Shown here in pieces: positions 10,411 through 20,588 of a DNA stretch of 64,000 nucleotides (position 1 is the first letter of the stretch; every line of letters starts with the position of its first letter). The position numbers and the translations under genes are program-made. The notes under the pieces are model-generated. The model saw only the letters and a list, made by a program, of their open reading frames with translations, did no database searches and was not told where the DNA came from. The stretch lies in assembly GCA_963565915.1 (NCBI GenBank), contig OY751496.1:1116001-1180000 (forward strand). The letters are read 5' to 3'. The stretch comes from Entoloma clypeatum. Lineage: Eukaryota; Basidiomycota; Agaricomycetes; Agaricales; Entolomataceae.

Positions 10411-10860
10411 TAAATGGGAACAGCCTCCACTCGCGCCCAATGGCCGTCTCTCAACACCAACAGCCTCCCCTCGTTCCCAACAGCCTCCAATCGTGCCCCA
10501 TGGCTGGCCCTTGTGCCCAATGGCTCCTCTCGGCCTCCCCTCATCACCAACAGCCTCTACTCGCGCCCAATGGCCATCTTTCGTCACCAATGGCCTGCTC
10601 TCATCCCCCAACGGCCTCCCTTCATACCCAACAGCCGTGTCTCATGCCTAACAGCCCCCACTCTCATATTACAGCCCCCACTTGTCCCCAGTGGCTGTAT
10701 CTCATGCCCAATGAACTCCCTTCGTGCCCAATGGCCATGTCTCGTGCTGACCGGCTCCCACACTTGTGTATAACGGCACCCACTAATGGCCTCCTTACCT
10801 ACCCCCACTTGGGCATCTGTACCCTCCAATTCCACCTGCACCTGCTGGGTATCAACCCAT
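10411..10860. repeat. Degenerate minisatellite built on GCCCAAYGGCC
   Basis: Irregular units of roughly 20-35 bp end in variants of GCCCAATGGCC, GCCCAACAGCC or GCCCAATGGCTC, separated by TCATG or TCGTG phrases. It is followed by the phrase CAACCCATGGGTCACGGGTC, which also recurs in the other arrays of this family (12270, 14860, 15770). No reliable coding sequence. Confidence 0.6.
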
Positions 10861-11617
10861 GGGTCACGGGTCACTCCTGATATGGCTATGAGTATGGGGA
10901 GAGCTCTGGATATCTGCAGAACTACCCATGCTATTTGTTGAGGCGACGCTAAGTCCAACAACATTGTGAGCCCAAATGGTTGAACTGAGAGGAGAAATGT
11001 GGAACAGTGTGAAAGGGGCTGTATTGCCAAGAGACCCAGCGGGAATCTCAAGAGAACAAGCTAAAGAATACAAGAGAAAGTGGGCTACTTATATACTGTA
11101 ATACATGTGGCATACATGTGTCGCGCAGCCATAGATATGATGAGATATGATGTAGATTAGATGAGATGAGATGAGATTAGACAAGATAAGATAAAAAGTG
11201 AAAGTACAATGATAACACTATTGCCCACACATACACCCAGGGGTGTCACCCTTGGGTGCCATTCCGCAGGTATTCTGTACCCCCACATACCCTTGAAAAC
11301 CCTCAGCTGTAGGTGCAGGTGTCCTTACCCTTGGTGAGGGATATGGTTTTCTGAGAGTAAGAGTACAGGTACAATTTTTTTACCCATGGGTTACCCCTGT
11401 CTATCACTAGCTAGACAGAGCTCAGTGCTGTCTCTTCTTTGTGTCTACATACATAGATGTAGTTGACTGTACCCTAGTACACCACTATATGAATTGCTGG
11501 TTTGAAAAAAAAAAAGTATCTAGGTACAGACTGGACTGCAATCAGATGCCAGAATATAAATTTGGTTTATAAAATAAGATTAAAAATTAAAAATTGTGAC
11601 TATATAATGGTTCAGTT
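10861..11617. other. Unassigned stretch with GATGA microsatellite
   Basis: This contains a GATGA/GATTA-rich microsatellite at 11132-11195 and TATA-like and LTR-like phrases, but no LTR ends could be paired. No gene is supported. Confidence 0.4.
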
Positions 11618-12880
11618 CCACATGAGTTATCCACTTGAGAACTGGTTTATTTGCCAACTATCATTCTGGGTTAATTCAGCCTGATAACCAAGCAAAAGAG
11701 TTGTTGCATGGAAGCAGAATCACAAACAATGAGCTCCTGCCAGCCCAGCACAGAAACCACACCAAGGTAGCTGTTGTGCATGAGACAGCTGTTGGGCAGG
11801 ATTGCATATGAGGGGAGGCCTACCCTCCAATTCCACCTGCATCCGCTGGGTATCACTCATGACACTGGTAAGTTTTTCTGGAGGAAAAATCTATTGTAAA
11901 AGAGGAATCCTCTTTCCTTTGGGTGTATCTTTGAGAAAGATACAAAGTATTTCATATAGAAAATTTTAGGAAACATATAATGTGTTTCCAAAGTATTTCT
12001 TCTGGTAAAACTTTTCATTTTTCCAAGAGTTTTTCTCAAAGATAAACTTATTCCATTGTTCAAACAATGGATCTAGTTTTTCCTCAAGAAAAACTGTAGG
12101 ATAAACAAAAAGTTTTTTGGCCAAAAATATTTGGAAAAAACATTACATGGTTCTTGAAAATTTCCATATAAAATACTTTGTATCTTTCTTAAAGATATAC
12201 CCAAAGGAAAGAGGATTTCTCTTTCATAATGAAATTTTCCTCCAAAATTTTTTTTCAGTGTCAGGAGTGTATCAACCCACAGGTCATGGGTCACTCCTGA
12301 TATGCATACGAGTACGGGGAGAGGTCTGGGTATCTGGCCTCCCTTCACACCCAACAGTACTCCCTTTGTGCCCAATAGTCATGTCTCATGCCTAACAGCC
12401 CCCACCCACATGTAACAGCCCCACTCACACCCAATGGCCCATTGGCATCAACTCATGCCCAACCATTGCATCCCATACTCATCCACTGCCACCACCTATC
12501 TGTAGGCAATAGCACAGATATGGGTAACCCATGAGGGTCACAGGTACAGGTTGTCATGAGTCTGAATACGGGTTGTGTTTTCATAACCTGCAATCCGTCA
12601 CATGTCACGCTATATACACCACTTCCAACAACCCCACTACCTCTCCCTCCCTCCCTCTCTCATGCCCAATGGCCACCACCTGTGCCCAACAGCTCCCACT
12701 CATGTCCAATGGCTCCTACTCGTGTCCAACAGCTGTCTTTCATGCCCAATGGCCTCCCTTGCATGCCCAATGGCCTCCCTCCATGTCCAATGGCCCCCAC
12801 TCATATATAATGGCCCTCTCCCATGCCCAACAGCCCCCACTCACATATAACGGCCCCCTCCCATGCACACGTCCACCCTT
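11618..12880. repeat. Left arm of a long inverted repeat
   Basis: From CCACATGAGTTATCCACTTG onward this is the reverse complement of 15130-17170, apart from insertions unique to each arm. Shared blocks include AGCCTGATAACCAAGCAAAA, CAGCCCAGCACAGAAACCAC and the GCCCAAYGGCC array. The left arm carries the CACTA-like insertion at 11854-12269. The right arm carries the family 2 element at 15857-16995. Each arm therefore preserves the empty site of the other. Confidence 0.75.
11854..12269. mobile_element. CACTA-like foldback MITE (416 bp)
   Basis: The ends are CACTCATGACACTG and, inverted, CACTCCTGACACTG, flanked by the 3 bp duplication TAT (11851-11853, 12270-12272). The inverted repeat arm at 15780 keeps the uninterrupted sequence GGGTATCAATCC. 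CACT ends with a 3 bp duplication fit the CACTA/EnSpm superfamily. Most of the element is a long imperfect palindrome: CCTTTGGGTGTATCTTTGAG on one side answers AAAGATATACCCAAAGG on the other. No coding capacity. Confidence 0.8.
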
Positions 12881-13572
12881 CATGCCAAGGGAGGGTAGTT
12901 GAAGAGAGGCAGCATTGTTATATATGAGTGGTGGCCATTGGACACGAGAGAGAGGGAGAAAGAGGTAGTGAAATTGTTGTAAGTGGTGTGCATAGCCTGA
13001 CTAGACTGGCCACAGTCCAGTTTGCTCCAGGTTCGGCACTTTTTCATTCAACCTAAACCTATACCTCCAGGTTCAGTTCAACAGTTTGTCAAACCAAAAC
13101 CTAAACCCCAAGGTCCAGGTTCAGACTGGGTTCGGACCAAGGTTTGGGGAAAAAAACCTAGAAATTCATTGAGAGGTGGTAACTACATATTCTACTAGTT
13201 ATCTACACAAAAATCGTGGTTAGGATCAATTTTGAGCTATGCTGACCATTAAATGAGTTGAAACCCTTACAGCAAGTGTTCTGTGGGTATATATTCCTGC
13301 AGTACAAACCTACCTATATATGTCCTAAATAATATAGAAAAAGAACAAGAGACATATGCCCCACGGTTGTGTCAAATAAAATTGATCATGGTATGTTTTG
13401 AGGCTTTTGAGAGAGTTATGAGGTAGGATCAAAGTTAGACATTGGCCACCTTATTCTTTCAGTAGAAACATACTTAGATACATATTAAAGAAGTCACAAA
13501 AGAGATAATAGAAATTGGTTGGGGGGTTGTGCCGGAATTCACACATTTGCGGCACATTTGAGGTATTGATGA

Positions 13573-13840
13573 TAGTGTTTTGAGGTTTGGTCTCAAGGAC
13601 AAAAAACTCAAAAAAACACTGCAGTAGGTGAGTATACCTACTGCAGCTGATTTTTTGTTGAAGACCAGTTTAAACTGGTTCAAACCGGTTTGGTCTCACC
13701 ATGTGGGTCAACTGAGACCAGTTTATAGCGGTTCAGTCCAGTTTTTTTTTTCCTTTTGAGTACCATGAAAGACTGGTCTGGTCTCTGGTCCTACCCTTTT
13801 TGGATCAACAAACCAGACTGGACCAAAGCTTTAAACACTA
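13573..13840. mobile_element. hAT-like family 1, copy 3 (268 bp)
   Basis: The ends are TAGTGTTTTGAGGTTTGG and the inverted ACCAAAGCTTTAAACACTA, with the perfect 8 bp duplication ATTGATGA (13565-13572, 13841-13848). A 9 bp stem with loop GAGTAT sits at 13621-13644, as in copy 2. Confidence 0.93.
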
Positions 13841-13890
13841 ATTGATGATATTGAAACCTATCTACTCATCTGGAAATCACCTGCCTTATC

Positions 13891-14144
13891 TAGTGTTTGA
13901 AAGTCCAGTCCAGTCCAGTTTTTTACCCTAAAAAAAGTAGACCTAGGACCTGAACCTATGCATAGGTTCAGTCCAGTTTGTGACCAGTTCATAGATTTAA
14001 ACCTATAAAACCAGGCAAAAACCTATGAAACTGGACTAAACCAGGCCAAAGTTCAATTATTCTGAAGGAGGAAAGACTGGACCAGTGGAGTCCAGTCCAG
14101 TTCAGGTCTCAAACCAAATTTTAGGGCTGGACTTCAAAACACTA
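13891..14144. mobile_element. hAT-like family 1, copy 4 (254 bp)
   Basis: The ends are TAGTGTTTGAAAGTCCAG and the inverted CTGGACTTCAAAACACTA. The flanks GCCTTATC (13883-13890) and GCCTTATT (14145-14152) match at 7 of 8 positions. It lies 50 bp from copy 3, inside the same family 2 host element. Confidence 0.88.
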
Positions 14145-14455
14145 GCCTTATTACTTCAGCCAAAGTATACTCCTATATGTACACAAAAAGGAATGAAAGA
14201 GACAAGAGGGATCCGATGAGTGGATGTGCCTCAATAAGTGCTTTTGGAATGCACTTGGAGTTTTGATACAGGTATCAAGCTCCTCCATCTCTCGCCACCC
14301 CCCACCGAGGTTTGCAAGGTTCAGCCAGCCAGTGAACACAAACCCTCATTGGGGTTCAGGTTCAACAATTTGTCGAACATGAACCCAAACCCTTGTGTTC
14401 AGTTCAGAGTTCAAACCAGGTTCACAGGGTTTGGAACCGGACCGCAGCCAGTTTA

Positions 14456-15129
14456 TACGTGACATGTGATTGGTTGCAGGTTACAAAAACACAACCTGAA
14501 CTTGGACTCATGGCAACCCATACCTGTGACTCTTATGGGTTACCAGTATTCATGCTATTGTCTAGCTACATGTCCTCTCTGCATGCCATTGTGGACCTTC
14601 CTGTGGTCACGGGGTGCATGTGTGACCCCCCCTCACTCCTCAAGTGCATGTTGTGTCCCAGTGCCCTCATGTACTACATCATCCCTGTCATGTACTACAC
14701 CTATTCCTGTTGTGGATCTCCCAGCCCACCTTCCCATCTCTGGCCACTGCCTTTGCCTTCTGCACCATTTGGCAGACAGATAGGTAGGCAATAGCATGGG
14801 TAGTTCTGCTAATACCCAGGACTCTCCCCGTACTTGTACCCATATGGGGAGTAACCCATGACCCATGGGTTGATACCAGGTGGGTTGCAGGCAGAATTGG
14901 AGGGTACGGGTTCCTGTGTGGGTTTTGTGGACATTATATATATTAAAACTATATAAATAAATAAATAAATATACTACCCCCACCTCGTGTTTGCGAGTGA
15001 GAGGGGGTGCTATGGTGGGGGTGGGTGCTGGGTTGGCGCCAGTGGCTGTTGGGTACATGACGGATGGCCGTTAGGCATGAGACATGGCTGTTGGGTGTGG
15101 GATATGGCTGTTGGGCACAAAGGGCAGTT
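14456..15129. repeat. Diverged copy of the 15.4 kb repeat and start of a GCCCAAYGGCC-type array
   Basis: 14456-14560 continues the flank of family 2 copy A and is a diverged direct copy of 15440-15540 (GGTTGCAGGTTA, CACAACC, GGACTCATG, CAACC). From about 14820 the phrase CCCATGGGTTGATACC and then the array beginning GGGTGGGTGCTGG appear. No gene is supported. Confidence 0.5.
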
Positions 15130-15856
15130 GTTGGGCATGGGAGGGGCCATTATATGCAACTTGGGGCCGTTGGGCATGAAGGGCGGCTGTTGGGCATGGG
15201 AGAGGGCCATTATATACAGGTGGGGGCCGTTGGGCATGGGAGGGGGCTGTTATATGTGAGTGGGGGCCATTGGGTGCAAGTGGGGGCCATTGGGTGCAAG
15301 ATATGGCCGTTGGGCACAAAGGGCAGCCATTGGACATGGGAGGGGGCCATTATATGCGAGTGGGGGCTGTTGGGCACGGGTGGTGGCCATTGGGCATGAG
15401 AGAGGAAGGGAGAAAGAGATAGTGGGGTTGTTGGAAGTGGTGTACATAGCGTGACATGTGACAGGTTGCAGGTTATGAAAACACAACCCGTATTCGGACT
15501 CATGACAACCTGTACCTGTGACCCTCATGGGTTACCCATATCTGTGCTATTGCCTACAGGTAGGTGGTGGCAGTGGATGAGTATGGGATGCAATGGTTGG
15601 GCATGAGTTGATGCCAATGGGCCATTGGGTGTGAGTGGGGCTGTTACATGTGGGTGGGGGCTGTTAGGCATGAGACATGACTATTGGGCACAAAGGGAGT
15701 ACTGTTGGGTGTGAAGGGAGGCTAGATACCCAGACCTCTCCCCGTACTCGTATGCATATCAGGAGTGACCCATGACCTGTGGATTGATACCCAGCGGATG
15801 CAGGTGGAATTGGAGGGTAGGCCTCCCCTCATATGCAATCCTGCCCAACACCTGTC

Positions 15857-16995
15857 TAGACTGGCCACGGTCCGGTTCGCTCCAGGTTCGGCACTTTTTC
15901 ATTGAATATAAACCTATACCTCCAGGTTCGGTTCAGCAGTTAAATGCCGAACCGAAATCTAAACCCCAAGGTCCAGGTTCAGACCAGGTTCAGACCGAGG
16001 TTCGGGAAAAAAAACCTAGAAATTTGTATTGAGAGGTGGTAACTACATATTCTACTAGTTATCTATACAAACAAACCAAAGTCATGTAGATATGTTTGAT
16101 TCTCCTCAAGCACCATCCCACTCACGAAAATGTGAAAATGCGCCACATCCAAGAAATGCCAGGCTATCAGCTATCAAGGCCTTCCTTCTGTGCATGAATG
16201 CGACACTTTTTAGATAGAAATGAATAGAAACCAGTAAGATCTCATGGAGATATAGTTTGTGACTCATCAGCCCTTTTGTTATAAAAACTCGAAAATGCGC
16301 CACATCCAAGAAACACCGTGCTGTCGACTATCAAGGCCTTTCTTCTATGCATAAATATGACACTTTTGAGATATAAATGAACAGAAACCAGTAAAATCTC
16401 ACGGAGATATGATCTGTGAGTCATCAGCCCCTTCACTTATAAAAATTCAAAAATGCACCACATCCACGAAACGCTGGGCTGTTGTCTACCACGCCCCTTC
16501 TTCTATAAATAAACACAATGCTTTCGAGGTAGAAATGAAATAGAATGAAGTAGCATTTACTGAGTTATTCCTTTCATATGCCCCTTCACCCAGAAAATCG
16601 GGAGATTGTGCCACACCTGTGAAGCACCTGGATGTTTTATACCAAGTCCATTCTTCTACAAGTAAATACAGTGATTTTGAGATAGAAATGAAGAGAAACA
16701 AATGAAGACTTGCCGAGATAATGTTGATGAAGGTGATGTAGAGCAGTAGTGGAGGTGAACGCGAGATCATCGATCATTGATCAGTGGCTGTGAGCATCAT
16801 CTAAAATGGTCAAACAGTCAAAAAATGTTGTAGAAAATTTTCTCAACAGTGCTCACTCCACTCAAGGTTCTGCAGGTTTGAACCTCAGGTCTGGGTCCAA
16901 CTAAATGCTGGACCTGGACCTGTAATGGAGGTTCAGTCCAGCAGATGGTTCGGACCGGGTTCTCAGGATTCAGGAACCAGACCGTGGCCAGTCTA
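15857..16995. mobile_element. hAT-like element, family 2, copy B (1139 bp)
   Basis: The ends TAGACTGGCCACGGTCCGG and the inverted CCAGACCGTGGCCAGTCTA are flanked by the perfect 8 bp duplication CACCTGTC (15849-15856, 16996-17003). The left arm of the inverted repeat keeps the empty site near 11785 (CAACAGCTGTCTCATGCA on the opposite strand). It contains a four-unit tandem array but no transposase, so it is non-autonomous. Confidence 0.92.
16120..16770 (-). repeat. Tandem repeat, about 155-159 bp, inside family 2 copy B
   Basis: GAAAATGCGCCACATCCAAG occurs near 16131 and 16290, with diverged versions near 16449 and 16602, and the sequence between them is also conserved (GATAGAAATGAA, CCAGTAA, CTCA, GGAGATA). 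Short minus-strand frames stay open across units but resemble no known protein. Confidence 0.7.
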
Positions 16996-17170
16996 CACCT
17001 GTCTCATGCACAACAGCCACCTTGGTGTGGTTTCTGTGCTGGGCTGGCAGGAGCTCATTGTTTGTGATTCTGCTTCCATGCAACAACTCTTTTGCTTGGT
17101 TATCAGGCTGAATTAACCCAGAATGGTAGTTGGCAAATAAACCAGTTCTCAAGTGGATAACTCATGTGGA

Positions 17171-17418
17171 TTTGCAGGCAAGAGGGTGTGCTATGATGGG
17201 GGCGGGTGCTGGGTTGGTGCCAGTGGCTGTTGGGTACGAGAGGAGGGTGTTGGACATGCGAGACAGCCATTGGGTAGGCGAGAAGGCCATTAGTGGGTGC
17301 TGTTATACACAAGCATGGGGGCCAGTCAGCACGAGACATGGCCGTTGGGCATGAAGAAAGTCTGTTGGGCATGAGATACAGCCACTGGGCATGAGTGGGA
17401 GCTGTTAGGCATGAGACA
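17171..17418. repeat. GC-rich minisatellite of the GGCCRTTGGGCATG type
   Basis: It has the same unit type as 14990-15420 and is cut on the right by the LTR at 17420. Confidence 0.6.
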
Positions 17419-17419
17419 T

Positions 17420-17801
17420 TGTTACGGACTCTACAGTATGCAGACCACGTCATCTCTTTTACTTATCATCCTGACTTGGTGCCCTCTTACAAATACACTA
17501 TGTCTAATAGCTACTTTCATTTCCTTAGATTCCCAGTATGACTCAGTCTGCAGTAGCCTTACTCAGCTCCGCAGCAGTAACCTTACTCAGCTCCGCAGCA
17601 GTATTACTCAGTCCGCAGTTGTCTTACTCATGTGCACTGCCTTCCACAGTTACTGACTCATTCACTACCACTCATAGTCAGTACTATATAAACCTCATGT
17701 ACCATAGCTACATTCCTTAGATTTAGCAATCACATTGCTCTTCGCCTTTCCACTTCCTGCATACTCTGCCCAAACCTTGGAATGGTTTGTTAAGCATAAC
17801 A
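17420..17801 (+). repeat. 5' LTR of a Ty3 family A element (382 bp)
   Basis: It starts TGTTACGG and ends CATAACA, like the LTR at 3285-3686. TATATAAA at 17685-17692 is followed 34 nt later by AGATTTAGCAA at 17719-17729, the predicted transcript start. It is identified as a 5' LTR because the sequence just downstream is a matching self-primer site (17804-17814). The flanking GACAT (left) has no partner, and the element body is lost beyond about 18160. Confidence 0.85.
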
Positions 17802-17803
17802 AG

Positions 17804-17814
17804 TTGCTAAATCT
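17804..17814 (+). promoter_or_regulatory. Self-priming primer-binding site
   Basis: TTGCTAAATCT lies 2 nt after the LTR end and is the exact 11 nt complement of AGATTTAGCAA at the predicted mRNA 5' end (17719-17729). The fission yeast Tf1 element primes reverse transcription with 11 nt of its own mRNA 5' end. The arrangement here is the same, and no tRNA-type TGG site is present. Confidence 0.8.
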
Positions 17815-18160
17815 CGTTAGGTTCGCCCAGAGCAAAGAGAGCAACTACCAGACAAGTCAAGACGTCGCGCTTCTTTGAAGACTTCACCAGTAACCCATTC
17901 AGCATGCCAGAAGCCCGACAGGAGGAGCTAAGTCCTTGAGACAGTATTGATTTTACGCTCATCCAGCAGTACATTGAATCAGAGATCCGTCACATCCTAC
18001 ATCAGGAAAATGGGAAGGCTAGGATAAGATTAGATAAGGTCATCAAATATGTAAAATATATCAAAGATCCATCAGAATGATATATGGTCCAATAATGGAA
18101 TAGAAGGCATGGTGGCATTGGCAAGATTCACAAAGTCTGCCAGAATTATGGCCCTTCCCA
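17815..18160 (+). pseudogene. Leader and decayed gag start of the family A element
   Basis: A broken plus-strand reading gives SMPEARQEELSP, a stop, DSIDFTLIQQYIESEIRHIL and KVIKYVKYIKDPSE. Its place directly after LTR and primer site suggests a Gag N-terminus, but I do not recognise a domain. Confidence 0.4.
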
Positions 18161-18472
18161 GAATGGCAGTAACATATAATGTAGCAACCGGCATACACAA
18201 GTGTGATACACAGTTATAATTGAAACACAGAATGATGAAAGAGATCAGGATGTACCAACCTTTATAAGTGATGGTAGGGGTTTTGAAATCCTACCAGTCA
18301 GACACATAAGTGTAACTGAAAGTTAGAATGGCAGTAACATATATTGTAGCAATTGGCATACACAAGCGTGATACACAGTTATAATTGAAACACAGAATGA
18401 TGAAAGAGATCAGGATGTACCAGCCTTTATAAGCGACGGTAGGGGTTTTGAAATCCTACCAGTCAGACACAA
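18161..18472. repeat. Tandem duplication, 165 bp period
   Basis: GAATGGCAGTAACATATA starts at 18161 and again at 18326, and about 145 bp of each unit match with few changes (for example GGTAGGGGTTTTGAAATCC in both). No gene. Confidence 0.85.
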
Positions 18473-18756
18473 GATGACCAGGTGCTTTCCAGTAATTGTC
18501 AGATTTACAAAAATAGATCAACAGACAGCAGAATGACAGACCTGATCCTTCCATACCAAAATGTGGTGAGTCAATCGCCAAACAACAGAATGTCATTGAA
18601 TTTTATTATCACTTAATTCTGACTTGTTCAATGATTGTTAAATACCCATTTGATATATCATACTATTTATTACAGCACCAAAAATCAGAAAAATTGAGAA
18701 AAATATCAGAAAAAACACTATGACACAATCTGGTCGTGATACTACAGGTAAATTAA

Positions 18757-19830
18757 TCATGTCACCAATTGTTGTTGCCTCAGCAGTGCCCTCTTCTCCT
18801 TCAGCTTGGCGAGTGCACTTGTTTTGGTTATGGCATGCTCGTGCTTGATGTAGCTGGAAAATACCTGGCTGTCCAAAAATCAATCCATTAGCCTTGGAAG
18901 TGAGTGAGACTTGGGTTGAGGATGCAATACTTACCAATTCCACCAGTCTAGCAGTTCATCAACAAAATCCTTCTCATCTGGATCATCCAAGAAGTCTAAT
19001 ACACTTTCGTAAAATCACTTGGAGTCAGTGGTAGTGTCGTTCCTACAGAAGACCGAGGAAGATGACAGTGCAAAGTGAAGCTGCCAGATGATCAATCATT
19101 GACATGACGATGGGATGGGGACTGCCAAACACACCTGCGTGGCTACGTATGCTATAGAAGCCGTGGTGGCATGAGTCATACCATGTATACGAGCATTGCC
19201 CAATTTTGTTGTCTTTGTTTCCTTCTCAACTGAGCTGGGCTAGGTAAAAATGTGTTTGTATGCCTGTCCGGGAAATAAGATGCATGATCACGAAGAAATA
19301 AGGGCAACATACCCAAACTAAAAGGCGACTTCTGAAGAGACCATCCCAAGGCTCCTCGGGGTCGTACTTGTGGTCTTCGTAAACTAGCAACGGCCATTGA
19401 TTGCCACATACAGTTATTTTGCCGCTGCGAAGTTTCTCTTGAACCCTGATTCAAATTTGGCAAGTCATGTCAAATGAGAAGAGCACAGACAAGTAACTCA
19501 CCCCTTATCCTGCCAATCTAAACCAGCGGGACAGAGAAGCCGCCCCGTGACCATATGGTGGAAGCCTCGGTTAGTCTTGACGTTTCTGGAGAGGGGGGGG
19601 ATTCAATGCCGAGCCTCTCTCGGTTATCCAATCTAACACCACACCTTTCAGTCCCTTGGTGTTGTCAGATCTGGCATTCGATATGCCCTTCTGAATCTTT
19701 GATGAATCGGAAGATGGTTTATAATCGTGAAGGGCAAAAAGCATATGAGCTCGGCCATTTCTATGATTCCACATGGCTCCGCCGCCAGGAGGCGCTCTGG
19801 TAGGCGGGGAATGATGTGGCAAAGTTTATC
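18757..19830 (-). pseudogene. Second DUF6698-like gene, disabled
   Basis: Minus-strand blocks in order are IQKGISNARSDNTKGLKG, VKTNRGFHHMVTGRLLCP, NQWPLLVYEDHKYDPEEPW, GLFRSRLLV, NARIHGM, ASIAYVATQ, FALSSSSVFCRNDTTTDS, FYESVLDFLDDPDEKDF, LLDWWNW and KTSALAKLKEKRALLRQQQ. It keeps nearly the full family length and several intron boundaries. It carries a TAG in the HIFT block, a TGA in the TTDSK block, and a frameshift in the C-run near 19590. The complete Ty3 element at 19865 inserted just beyond its 5' side. Role unknown. Confidence 0.72.
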
Positions 19831-19864
19831 GAATACTTGACGTGCCCTCCTGGCCCTGTGTATG

Positions 19865-20586
19865 TGTTATATCCGTCTCCGAATCTCCGATCCACTCCGA
19901 TCGTCCTCCGACTTTCCGGACTTTCCGGACATCCGTTACCTCCGCATCTCCGCATGTTGCCGTCGTGCATTTCATATTCATAACTCCATGCCTTTATGCA
20001 TTTCATATTCATATTCCCGTTTACTTATGCATCGCCTTTTCCGCATGGTCTGTTGACCGACATCTCCGATGTTCGTTACAGTCGCTGGCAACTTACGCCA
20101 CAACTCCGGACCTACTCCGACCATCTCCGTAAAGTAATCTCATTTAGATATTTAAGCTTGTACCATACCTGTAGTTCCTCAGTTCGAATATCAACAAAGT
20201 TCACTCCTCTACTCCCCGTTCATGCCAGAGATCCTCGCTGTGGTACAATACGCCGACGACATCCTCATCTACTGCTCTTCCTCCATCGTTACCCTTCGAC
20301 GAGCTCAGTACTGTGTCCGAGTCACAACTCCGACGTCGTCCGACCATTTCCACGTCAACGTGTCTCTCACCGAGATCTTTCCGAGGACCTCCGCATCTCC
20401 GACCTCTCCTCCGACCTCCTGAAATTGGGACACCTTATCCAACAAACGGCGGCGCAACACATACGTTGAAGCCACGTCCCTCCCCTTCGTCGTTCCTCCG
20501 CATTCCCGGAGTTCCGCTCCGGCCTCAGTCCTTCGTCCGACCTCCAACGGACTCCGACGAAGCTCCGACTTTTCACCTACTTAACA
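19865..20586 (+). repeat. 5' LTR (722 bp)
   Basis: TGTTATATCC at the start and CTTAACA at the end give TGTTA/TAACA termini. The TATA-like TATTTAA at 20149-20155 lies 32 nt before AGTTCGAATAT at 20181, the predicted transcript start. The first 96 bp alone contain ten TCCG tetramers. Confidence 0.95.
20222..20284 (+). other. Reverse-transcriptase-like YADD phrase inside the LTR
   Basis: Within the LTR, just after the predicted transcript start, an ATG opens a 66-codon frame that reads ILAVVQYADDILIYCSSS. This looks like the catalytic YADD box of LINE-type reverse transcriptases and differs from the element's own RT box (VVVYLDDILIYSDD). It is present in both LTRs (also 26946). It could be a captured RT fragment or chance; no other RT motif surrounds it. 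Confidence 0.4.
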
Positions 20587-20588
20587 GT

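Larger units (their letters stand above)
13002..14455. mobile_element. hAT-like element, family 2, copy A, with two nested family 1 insertions
   Basis: It begins TAGACTGGCCACAGTCCAG and ends with an inverted, mutated counterpart (GGACCGCAGCCAGTTTA). The flanks AGCCTGAC and TACGTGAC are diverged 8 bp duplications. The related empty site ATAGCGTGACATGTGAC survives near 15440, confirming insertion. Its 5' 200 bp matches copy B at 15857. Two family 1 elements (13573-13840, 13891-14144) landed inside it later. Confidence 0.75.
15130..17170. repeat. Right arm of the long inverted repeat, with minisatellite
   Basis: This is the reverse complement of 11618-12880 once the family 2 element at 15857-16995 is removed. 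15130-15420 is a dense array of GGCCGTTGGGCATG-like units; 15440-15850 and 16996-17170 are unique blocks shared with the left arm. Long inverted repeats of this size could form hairpins or give double-stranded RNA if transcribed. Confidence 0.75.

Noticed and set aside
10414..17453. Cys/His/Pro-rich ORFs in the GCCCAAYGGCC arrays
   Set aside because: They are translations of minisatellite units, open on both strands, with no conserved protein features.
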